From Ruminococcaceae bacterium UBA1425 (GTDB lineage: Bacteria; Bacillota; Clostridia; Oscillospirales; Acutalibacteraceae): 25,218 bases of DNA. The stretch is from contig DCUB01000043.1 of assembly GCA_002329365.1 (NCBI GenBank), positions 1-25,218 of the forward strand, in the 5' to 3' direction. The notes beneath the pieces were generated by a model that was not told the origin of the DNA, did no database searches, and saw nothing but the letters and a program-made list of their open reading frames with translations. Position numbers and translations under genes: made by a program. Positions 1-5,912 of the stretch are shown here, in pieces (the stretch's first letter is position 1; each line of letters opens with the position of its first letter).

Positions 1-234
1 ACCGGGATGGACGCACCTCTGGTGCATCGGTTGTCACGCCAGTGGCACGGCCGAGCAGCTAAGTGCGGAACGGATAAACGCTGAAAGCATCTAAGCGTGA
101 AGCCGGCTCCAAGATAAGATATCCCATAGCAAAAGCTAGTAAGACCCCTCAAGGACTATGAGGTAGATAGGCTGCATGTGTAAGCGTGGTGACACGTTTA
201 GCTTGGCAGTACTAATAGGTCGAGGGCTTGACCT
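1..234 (+). rRNA. 23S ribosomal RNA, 3' end (partial)
   Basis: The first ~234 bases match the highly conserved 3' portion of bacterial 23S rRNA: the stretch around the peptidyl-transferase-proximal helices (near 55-110) and the typical Firmicute ending in which an ACTAATAGGTCGAGG block (about 211-225) is followed by a short CTTGACC that pairs with the 5' end of the molecule. The 5' part lies outside the window. The exact end is set by analogy to other Firmicute 23S genes and may be off by a few bases. No 5S rRNA or tRNA follows. Confidence 0.95.
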
Positions 235-288
235 GATCGTAAAGCTTCACATAGAAAATCTTTGTTCGGTTTTCAGGGTATGACTGAC

Positions 289-310
289 GCCTGTTCGTAA
301 AAGAACAGGC
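289..310 (+). other. Hairpin in the rrn 3' spacer
   Basis: A perfect 8-bp stem (GCCTGTTC / GAACAGGC) with a six-base loop lies about 55 bases after the 23S end. It has no T-tract, so it looks more like an RNA-processing or spacer stem than a terminator by itself. The upstream spacer (about 255-280) resembles the spacer that normally follows 23S in Clostridia. Confidence 0.5.
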
Positions 311-348
311 GAAACCTGATTTATGCTAAAAAATATTATAACAAGAAT

Positions 349-380
349 TACCGGGATCGTCCGAATGGGCGATCCCGTAA
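349..380. terminator. Bidirectional terminator between rrn and the SASP gene
   Basis: An 11-bp stem, CGGGATCGTCC (352-362) with GGGCGATCCCG (367-377), has one G-U pair and a GAAT loop, and is extended by flanking TTA/TAA. It lies between two convergent transcription units, the rrn operon (plus) and the SASP gene (minus). The T-tract is weak on both sides, so termination is inferred mainly from stem strength and position. Confidence 0.55.
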
Positions 381-408
381 TTTATGCTATGGTTGCTTTG
401 CGATGAAG

Positions 409-600
409 TTATTTCATGCCACGCTCGTAAGCTTCGATCATCTTCTTGACCATCTGGCCGCCGACCGAACCTGCGTCCTTAGCAGTGATGTTACCGTTGT
501 AACCCTGATTGAGAGTTACGCCGACTTCTCTGGCTGCCTCCATCTTGAAACGATCGAGAGCGTCTCTTGCTTCGGGAACGACGTTGTTGTTCTTTGACAT
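409..600 (-). CDS. Alpha/beta-type small acid-soluble spore protein (SASP)
   Basis: This 63-residue protein is a typical alpha/beta-type SASP, a family that coats and protects forespore DNA from UV and chemical damage and is degraded at germination by the GPR protease. Both family signatures are visible. FKMEAAREVG (about 18-27) corresponds to the GPR-cleavage region, and GNITAKDAGSVGGQMVKKMI (about 36-55) is the conserved C-terminal DNA-binding block. Length is normal for the family. The ATG start is preceded by AAAGGGGTG about 7 bases away. It is monocistronic and convergent with the rrn operon. Expression in the forespore under sigma G would be expected, but I could not find a convincing sigma-G promoter. 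An inverted repeat sits just upstream. Confidence 0.95.
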   Translation of the reverse strand: MSKNNNVVPEARDALDRFKMEAAREVGVTLNQGYNGNITAKDAGSVGGQMVKKMIEAYERGMK

Positions 601-631
601 AATCTTACACCCCTTTACGTTGATAAAATAT

Positions 632-670
632 TTGCGTCTGCAAGTATAGTATTCTTATACGCGGACGCAA
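632..670. repeat. Imperfect inverted repeat upstream of the SASP gene
   Basis: TTGCGTCTGC...TATA (632-648) is mirrored by TATACGCGGACGCAA (656-670), with one mismatch and a two-base difference in arm length. It lies 32-70 bases upstream of the SASP start codon. It overlaps a sigma-A-like minus-strand promoter candidate: TTTACA complementary to 677-682, 17-bp spacer, TATAAG complementary to 654-659. It could be an operator or a 5'-leader hairpin. Confidence 0.45.
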
Positions 671-954
671 TATGAATGTAAATTGTTTGATTTTTCGCTA
701 ATTTTTTTTATGGACTGTAAAAAAGCATGTGTTTTCAGTTCTTAATGTCACATACGACGCGATACCAAAAAAGTATAAAAATAATATGTCCGGCAAATTA
801 AAAAATATGAATGGTACTGCTTATAAAATGACACGCAAAGCTTAATTGCGACAACACTTTGCTTTTGACGGCTTGTATAAGGTGATTTTGTTTGATGATA
901 ACGTACAATGTTATTACAAATTTTAATTAAAACCACAAAATTTACCAAATACTA
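671..954. other. AT-rich spacer between the SASP gene and spo0A
   Basis: This stretch is strongly AT-rich. The possible reading frame at 748-948 (minus) has no ribosome site and a low-complexity aromatic/basic composition, so I do not call it a gene. Apart from the promoter elements noted at its edges I see nothing defined here. Confidence 0.4.
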
Positions 955-983
955 TTGACAAAAAATACCAGATATGGTAATAT
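955..983 (+). promoter_or_regulatory. Sigma-A-type promoter of spo0A with internal palindrome
   Basis: A perfect -35 box TTGACA (955-960), a 17-bp spacer and TAATAT (978-983) lie 35 bases upstream of the spo0A ATG. TACCA GATA TGGTA (966-979), an inverted repeat with 5-bp arms, fills the spacer and touches the -10 box. That is the usual position for a repressor operator. In Bacillus subtilis spo0A is driven by a sigma-A and a sigma-H promoter under Spo0A~P control; I see no 0A box here. Confidence 0.7.
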
Positions 984-1017
984 GCAACTGCAATACAAAA
1001 AACGGAGGTAATAAAAA

Positions 1018-1788
1018 ATGGGCAAATCATTAAAAATCATGTTGGCGGAGGACACCAATGAGTTTGGTCAAAGCTGTGCGGGCGTTTTACGTTCGGCGGG
1101 CTACGAGGTTTTACTTATGGCAAAGGACGGCTCGGAAATAATCGCAAATATTGAGCGTTCCGCACCCGACATTCTCATTATGGACATTTTTATGGCAAGG
1201 CTCGACGCTATCGGCGTTTTAAAGGCCATTAAGAGCAAGAGCATGAAGAAGCCGTTTACCATTGTCTTGTCCGGTGTTGACAACTCACGCCTTGAGCAGG
1301 AGGTACTTGCCGCCGGCGCTGATTATTACTTTCTTAAGCCGTTTGATACATCGATTCTCGCAGAACGCATTTCTCAGTTGACCGGGTGGAACTACAGTCC
1401 CAACGGCAAAGGCATAGTATTGGGACAGGGAACAGGTGATCTTGAAATTCTTGTTTCCGACATAATGCGACAGATAGGCGTTCCGGCACATATTAAGGGC
1501 TATCAATATCTCCGCGATGCTATACTTCTTTCGATTGAAGACATCGAAATGCTGAACTCCGTTACAAAATTGCTTTATCCGACAGTCGCCAAAAACTTTA
1601 AAACAACTTCATCAAGAGTGGAGAGAGCCATACGTCACGCCATTGAGGTCGCGTGGGATAGGGGAGACGTTGACGTGCTTTCATCCTACTTCGGATATAC
1701 TATACAAAACAGCAGAGGCAAGCCGACAAACAGCGAATTTATCGCGATGATAAGCGACAAGCTGAGGCTAAGGCTGAAGACGGCGTAA
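1018..1788 (+). CDS. spo0A: Sporulation master regulator Spo0A
   Basis: This 256-residue response regulator triggers entry into sporulation once phosphorylated. An N-terminal receiver domain (about 5-122) has the acidic pair E10/D11, phospho-acceptor D56, S85 and K107. The C-terminal Spo0A DNA-binding domain (about 150-255) is very conserved, with IGVPAHIKGY (153-162), SRVERAIRHAIEVAW (199-213) and GKPTNSEFIAMISDKLRL (234-251). These blocks are nearly identical to those of Bacillus and Clostridium, and the aspartate falls at the same number as in B. subtilis. GGAGG lies 9 bases before the ATG. The receiver is somewhat divergent: MDIFMARLDAIGVL replaces the usual MP.LDGIGVL, so the proline after the phospho-aspartate is lost. 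The gene stands alone after a strong promoter. spoIVB, often adjacent in Bacilli and Clostridia, is not next to it here. Confidence 0.97.
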   Translation: MGKSLKIMLAEDTNEFGQSCAGVLRSAGYEVLLMAKDGSEIIANIERSAPDILIMDIFMARLDAIGVLKAIKSKSMKKPFTIVLSGVDNSRLEQEVLAAGADYYFLKPFDTSILAERISQLTGWNYSPNGKGIVLGQGTGDLEILVSDIMRQIGVPAHIKGYQYLRDAILLSIEDIEMLNSVTKLLYPTVAKNFKTTSSRVERAIRHAIEVAWDRGDVDVLSSYFGYTIQNSRGKPTNSEFIAMISDKLRLRLKTA

Positions 1789-1833
1789 CATTGCGCTGAT
1801 TAACATAAAGGGGCTGCATCAAAACAATATTAC

Positions 1834-1916
1834 GGAACGGTCAAGACCGTTCCCTGCAAATGTTATTTTTTCTAAACTTTAGAAAACAACATGTAGGGAT
1901 TTGTCTTGACCGTTCT
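1834..1916. repeat. Nested palindromic intergenic repeat
   Basis: 1834-1853 is the palindrome GGAACGGTCAAGACCGTTCC. A partial copy on the opposite strand lies at 1903-1916. The whole block folds as one larger imperfect inverted repeat centred on TTTTCTAAA/TTTAGAAAA (about 1868-1886). It may act as a transcription terminator or be a small miniature element. The same palindrome recurs at 2033-2052 and 7462-7481. Confidence 0.7.
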
Positions 1917-2032
1917 GAGTTCATATAGACCTTCCTTTTACAAACTGATTATCAACAGCGAATGCAGTTCACCGCATTTTTGCCTGAAATTAATATACAA
2001 CATATTAAACGAATATATCATTTTCTGCGTAG

Positions 2033-2052
2033 GGAACGGTCTTGACCGTTCC
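2033..2052. repeat. Dispersed palindrome copy (GGAACGGTC family)
   Basis: This is a perfect copy of the 20-bp palindrome with TT rather than AA at its centre, i.e. the opposite orientation to 1834-1853. It is preceded by GTAG, as is the partial copy at 1903-1916. The surrounding 1917-2170 has no convincing gene; the short reading frames there lack ribosome sites and recognisable sequence. Confidence 0.8.
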
Positions 2053-2170
2053 GCAAAGTTATATGCAACGTACGTGTCGCATTTGTTCAGGTAGTTGTCA
2101 TCCGCCCTTGACAATAAAAGAAACGGTGTTATCTGTCCCAAGTATATTAACAATCATCCTATATTCTTAT

Positions 2171-2209
2171 TTGCACAAGAAAAAGCGCCCTGCCGAAGCA
2201 AGACGCTTT
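2171..2209 (-). terminator. Rho-independent terminator
   Basis: Read on the minus strand, a 12-bp stem (2198-2209 with 2182-2193, two G-U pairs) closed by a TTCG tetraloop is followed by TTTTTCTT. It is a textbook intrinsic terminator. It lies directly downstream of the broken gene at 2234-2415 and would end the operon that begins near 5769. Confidence 0.85.
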
Positions 2210-2233
2210 GATTAAATTTGTGGGATTACATTA

Positions 2234-2415
2234 TTAAATCGTCTTTATCTCATTATCCTTGAATGTAATCAGCTCATCACCTACACTAAAAGCGATTCGT
2301 CCGTTTCTTCCTCACTGTCTATTGAGGGAGTATAGGTTCTGACTTTCCCGACCTATTCTTTTCCGTCTATGTCTGTCAGATTGACTTTTTGTGAAAAATA
2401 CTGTCTTAGGTTCAA
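2234..2415 (-). pseudogene. Broken small gene, possibly LSm-like domain protein
   Basis: Minus-strand reading from a TTG (2413-2415, preceded by AGGA 9 bases away) gives NLRQYFSQKVNLTDIDGKE, then an in-frame TAG at 2353-2355, then VGKVRTYTPSIDSEEETDES. The sense text continues only after a one-base frame change near 2290-2300, as FSVGDELITFKDNEIKTI and a stop at 2234. Joined up, this resembles small clostridial LSm-domain proteins (a DGKE..G.V strand pair, an acidic turn, then ELI.F...EIK.I), but that is memory-based pattern matching. It sits 31 bases after the racemase stop and just before a strong terminator, so it looks like the decayed last gene of that operon. Two independent lesions argue against a single sequencing error. 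Confidence 0.5.
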
Positions 2416-2446
2416 GACTACTCTTCCTATTCAGGATGCGGTGAAG

Positions 2447-3130
2447 TCAGCCGGTAATTATTCTGACGATTGAATCTATATGTACCTGAGCAGTGTTGAT
2501 TGCGGGAACTGAAAGGTCGTTTTCCTTTATCATAAGCGGAATTTCCGTGCAGCCTAAAATAACGGCGTCAATGTTGTAGGACGATATGTATTTTTCGGCA
2601 ATATCGATCATCGTTTTCTTTTCTTCGTTGATAATGACGCCGTTTTCAAGATTAGGGAAAATAATCGAATTTACAGCTTTTATGTCGTTTTCGCCCGGGG
2701 TGAACGCCTTTATATTCACTTCACCTAAAGCGGCTTCGTACATTCCGCTTTTCATTGTAAACCCCGTACCGAGCACAAGAATTCTTTTATATCCGTTTTC
2801 TTTTATGTATTTACAGGTTTCCTCGACTATACTGACGACAGGTATCGGAGAAACGCTTTTTATTCTGTCGAAAATGATGTGCGGCGTGTTGGACGCTATC
2901 GCGGCAAAATCCGCTCCCGCGTTTTTCAGATTAACAAGAGAATCGGATATCATTCGCAAAACGCCGTTGTAGCATTGATTTTCAAAATAACCGCACATTA
3001 AATTCATGTCGATGCTGTCGATTACAACAGAAGGATAGCTGCCGGTTTGCGCAAGGCAGCTATTGACTATGCCTCTGTAATAATCCAATGTCGAGGCGGG
3101 CCCTATGCCGCCCACTATTCCGATTTTCAT
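2447..3130 (-). CDS. Aspartate/glutamate racemase family protein
   Basis: This 227-residue cytoplasmic protein of the Asp/Glu/hydantoin racemase superfamily would interconvert amino-acid enantiomers by cofactor-independent proton transfer. The family start MKIGIVGGIGPAST is clear, followed by the first active-site loop ASNTPH (79-84) and the second, LGCTEIPLM (192-200), with Cys194. The first catalytic position, cysteine in classic two-cysteine racemases, is Ser80. From memory, the E. coli YgeA racemase has threonine at this position, so activity with biased specificity is plausible. AAGGA precedes the ATG. It lies 40 bases after the metallophosphatase on the same strand and is probably its operon partner. 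Substrate is not determinable; the lack of a signal peptide separates it from its secreted neighbours. Confidence 0.85.
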   Translation of the reverse strand: MKIGIVGGIGPASTLDYYRGIVNSCLAQTGSYPSVVIDSIDMNLMCGYFENQCYNGVLRMISDSLVNLKNAGADFAAIASNTPHIIFDRIKSVSPIPVVSIVEETCKYIKENGYKRILVLGTGFTMKSGMYEAALGEVNIKAFTPGENDIKAVNSIIFPNLENGVIINEEKKTMIDIAEKYISSYNIDAVILGCTEIPLMIKENDLSVPAINTAQVHIDSIVRIITG

Positions 3131-3170
3131 TGCATCATATCCTTATCTGCAAAGTAACAACGAATAATTA

Positions 3171-4658
3171 TCAGAATATTCCGTCGTTGATATATACGGA
3201 AATGAGCTTCGGCAGCATAAACAGGAACTTTGGCAGCCAGAGACCGAAGGCGTATCCCGCAAGGCAGATAACCGACGGGACAATGTTCAGATAGTATTCG
3301 GTCCTGCTTGTTTTATTGTCGCCATTAAAGGTCGCGGAGTTTTTGCCCGTTTCCTTTGTAATTGTGAAGGAATCGATGTTTGTTATGACGTCGCCGTCAG
3401 ATTCGTCCTTTTGGTCGGCAAGAATATATGCATTGAAGGTGAGTGTGCCGCCGTCAATCGAGATACAGCTGAAAGCGCCGCCGACGTTTGTGTCCTTTGT
3501 GCTGTTCCAGTCAGTACCGTTCCAGTAGTTGCCGTAGCCGTTTTTCTGAACGACAAGCGCCGCTATCTGGTTTTTATCTATGAAGGTGCCCTCCAAGAAG
3601 CTGCGAACCTCATAGCGCTTTGTTCCCGCGGTGCCGGCAAGGACATAGACAGTCCCGTTTTCCGAAACCCTGTTGTTGTAAAGCGTCTTTGTGCGGAGGT
3701 ACTGGTGGTCGTGACCCGAAATAACGAGGTCCACGCCGCATCTGTCTAACACGGCCCCTAAGGATTCCTGCAGGTAAAGCGCGTCGGGCCATTTGCTGTC
3801 TTTGCCGAGGGAGTACGGTGACTTGTGCATGAGGACTATCTTCCAGTCCTTTGATGTGCCGTTCATGTCGTTTTTAAGCCATTTAAGCTGGGAGAGCGAC
3901 ACTGAAGCGAGGTCGTTTGTGTTGAGGACGGCAAAATGCGCGTTGCCGTAATCGAACGAGTAGTTGACGCCGTTATTGTTTTGTACGCTTTCGCTTGTAT
4001 CAAGGTTGAACATGTTGCTAAACCAGCCCTCGGCGCCGAATCCGTCATGGTTGCCCGCCACAGGAGCCGTTGTGGCTGTCATGTTAAGCGACTGAAAAGC
4101 CTCGTGGTAATAATCCCATTCCTCGTTTGTGCTGTCGTTTGTGAAGTCGCCGCAGTTTGAGTAAAAATCGGCATCGGGCATTGTTTTATAGGCCGCGTCA
4201 AGCGTAGCCCTGCCCTTTAGAAAGCTGTCGAGCGAGCCTGCCTGAACGTCGGAGATATTAATAAAATTCACTTTGTCGTCGCCGTCGTCGGTTGTAAAGC
4301 TGCCGTCACTGCTCCATACTTCGTAACCGACCTTGTAGGTATATGTTTTGCCCGGCGTCAGTCCGCTGACTGTTACCTTATGCATGTAAGAGCCCTGCCA
4401 CTCCGAACAGGTGACGTCCGAAAAGGTAAGCGAGCCGCTGACGTCGGCACCGTCGTAAAAAATCCGTACTTCGCTGCCCGTTTTGTCGTCGGTGTACCAG
4501 CAGAAGCCTCTTGAAACGGAGGTATCGCCGTTGACGCTGACCGTTATGCGCCGGGGCTCCAAGCCGTTATCTGACGCAAAAGAGGCAAACAAAACGGAGG
4601 AGGTTAGAAGCGCCAAGCAGAGGAAAAGTGACAATGATTTAACAAGTGTTTTTTTCAT
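3171..4658 (-). CDS. Secreted calcineurin-type metallophosphatase, C-terminally anchored
   Basis: The 495-residue protein starts at the ATG at 4658 (AAAGGG about 10 bases upstream; a longer upstream reading frame lacks a ribosome site). Residues 1-29 are a signal peptide. A beta-sandwich like that before purple acid phosphatases (about 37-123, ending SGLTPGKTYTYKVG) precedes the metallophosphatase core: SDVQ (D137), GDFTND (D171), GNHD (203-205), LMHKSPY (H278) and GHDH (315-318), all expected dinuclear-metal ligands. It should hydrolyse phosphomono- or diesters outside the cell. Residues about 456-488 form a hydrophobic C-terminal segment beginning YYLNIVP, a likely membrane anchor. The gene is 22 bases downstream of the EEP gene and likely co-transcribed. 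The substrate is unknown. Confidence 0.9.
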   Translation of the reverse strand: MKKTLVKSLSLFLCLALLTSSVLFASFASDNGLEPRRITVSVNGDTSVSRGFCWYTDDKTGSEVRIFYDGADVSGSLTFSDVTCSEWQGSYMHKVTVSGLTPGKTYTYKVGYEVWSSDGSFTTDDGDDKVNFINISDVQAGSLDSFLKGRATLDAAYKTMPDADFYSNCGDFTNDSTNEEWDYYHEAFQSLNMTATTAPVAGNHDGFGAEGWFSNMFNLDTSESVQNNNGVNYSFDYGNAHFAVLNTNDLASVSLSQLKWLKNDMNGTSKDWKIVLMHKSPYSLGKDSKWPDALYLQESLGAVLDRCGVDLVISGHDHQYLRTKTLYNNRVSENGTVYVLAGTAGTKRYEVRSFLEGTFIDKNQIAALVVQKNGYGNYWNGTDWNSTKDTNVGGAFSCISIDGGTLTFNAYILADQKDESDGDVITNIDSFTITKETGKNSATFNGDNKTSRTEYYLNIVPSVICLAGYAFGLWLPKFLFMLPKLISVYINDGIF

Positions 4659-4680
4659 GTTATTCAAACCCTTTCGTATT

Positions 4681-5769
4681 TTAGTATTTCGGGTAATTAT
4701 CAAAAATCTCATACCACTGAAGAAAAACAAGGTAAAACAACTCGTAAACGTGAGTTATCACAAGAAAAACGGAATTGCAGACTGCCTTGAAATAATCACG
4801 CGAGCGCTGTTTTGCGTCAAAAGGCTCCGGCTCCTTCAGTTCGCCGTTGTCGGCAATCAGCTCGTCGGGATTAACCGTGTATGTAAGCATCGCGCAGGTT
4901 GCCCAGTGGTCGGTGTATGTGAAGCCATTCTCGTCAGTAAGGCAGACATGGTTAATGACTGACGGCTCAAGGGTGATACCTCCTCCGTTTTTGTAAAAAA
5001 CCTTGTCGATGGCTTCGTTGCCCCAGTTGCTTTCGTCGTAAACATATCGACCGCCGTTGTAAAGCTCCGCCCACATCTCCTTCAGGCCGGCAGGCAGGAT
5101 GAGGTTGTTGTAAATATCGTCGGAGGTCTGCCGCGATATCATGGTGTTGAAATCACCCATTACGATAAGCGGTCTGTCATGCTCGCGCGAGTTTATGAAC
5201 TCTGTTAGCTGGCGGAAATTATCCTTGCGCGCGTAAACAGACTTTTTGTCCTTTCCGGCGTCGGCATGAACTGTAATTACATCTATGTATATTCCGTCCT
5301 CAATCTCCAGAACGGTATAAATAAAGCCCTTTCTTGCAAGCCTGTCGTTGGCGCCCGACCAGACACCGTAACACTTGTCCCACCCGTTCCTTTTGACATT
5401 GTATATCGGGTGCTTTGAAAAATAGTTTAAGCCGTCTCCGAGCGGAAGGCTGCCCGAGGTGTAGGTTTTGTAGGGGAAATTCGTCATTTCGTCGGCAAGT
5501 CCCTGATGATAATTGAAGTCCTCCTGCACGCCTATAATGTCGTAATCGGCGTCGTTTAATATCTTTCCTATGGCTGACGACTTTTCAAAGCCGCCGACTT
5601 TTTTTGTTCCCTGAAATTTGCCAATAACGGGAATGCCCGAAACGTTATATGACATAATCTTTATGCATTTTTCATCAGCGGCGGAGGTAAAAACGGGCAT
5701 AGAGCACATCAGCATGTCGGCGCAAAGGGCTGAGGCTACAATCTTGTTTACTATCTTTTTCTTTTTCAC
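4681..5769 (-). CDS. Secreted endonuclease/exonuclease/phosphatase-fold phosphodiesterase
   Basis: I place the start at a GTG (5767-5769) because AAAGGAG lies 7 bases upstream and a normal signal peptide (residues 1-31, ending FTSAAD) follows; a longer frame back to 5880 would put odd sequence first. The 362-residue product has the EEP (DNase I / sphingomyelinase) fold: MSYNV (N42), VQED (E83), VHAD (H168), MGDFNT (D206, N208), IDK (D255) and TDHW (D287, H288). Family members cleave phosphodiesters in nucleic acids, sphingomyelin or phosphoinositides; sphingomyelinase C-like relatives seem closest, but substrate is open. A hydrophobic C-terminal stretch (about 327-356) suggests membrane attachment. 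It heads a probable operon with the metallophosphatase and racemase and is divergent from the PHP gene. Confidence 0.88.
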   Translation of the reverse strand: MKKKKIVNKIVASALCADMLMCSMPVFTSAADEKCIKIMSYNVSGIPVIGKFQGTKKVGGFEKSSAIGKILNDADYDIIGVQEDFNYHQGLADEMTNFPYKTYTSGSLPLGDGLNYFSKHPIYNVKRNGWDKCYGVWSGANDRLARKGFIYTVLEIEDGIYIDVITVHADAGKDKKSVYARKDNFRQLTEFINSREHDRPLIVMGDFNTMISRQTSDDIYNNLILPAGLKEMWAELYNGGRYVYDESNWGNEAIDKVFYKNGGGITLEPSVINHVCLTDENGFTYTDHWATCAMLTYTVNPDELIADNGELKEPEPFDAKQRSRDYFKAVCNSVFLVITHVYELFYLVFLQWYEIFDNYPKY

Positions 5770-5800
5770 AAAACGGCTCCTTTCAGAACGTGCAAATAAG

Positions 5801-5829
5801 TTGACATATAAAAGAGGATTTGATAAAAT
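5801..5829 (+). promoter_or_regulatory. Sigma-A promoter of the PHP-domain gene
   Basis: TTGACA (5801-5806), a 17-bp spacer and TAAAAT (5824-5829, preceded by TGA) form a near-consensus promoter. It would start transcription near 5836, giving a leader of about 77 bases before the PHP gene. It lies in the 143-bp divergent region shared with the EEP gene. Confidence 0.75.
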
Positions 5830-5912
5830 ATATGTTAGCATAACCAAACAAAAAAGTAAAGGATTAGCAGGTTTTTTCAAATGGTTTAATTGTCCAGAAA
5901 GGGTGCGGTAAT

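Noticed and set aside
235..408. 5S rRNA or tRNA after 23S
   Set aside because: No 5S signature or cloverleaf with TTC-arm and acceptor pairing could be found.
601..700. Sigma-G promoter for the SASP gene
   Set aside because: GTATA/GAATA-like -35 strings exist but none has a matching CATNNTA-type -10 at 17-18 bases.
748..948. 66-codon minus-strand frame upstream of spo0A
   Set aside because: No ribosome site, AT-driven composition and no recognisable motif; likely chance.
1834..2052. Insertion sequence between spo0A and the racemase operon
   Set aside because: Palindromes are present but there is no transposase, and no target duplication could be identified.
1906..2153. Short frames on both strands between the palindromes
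   Set aside because: No ribosome site and they run through palindromic repeats; not coding-like.
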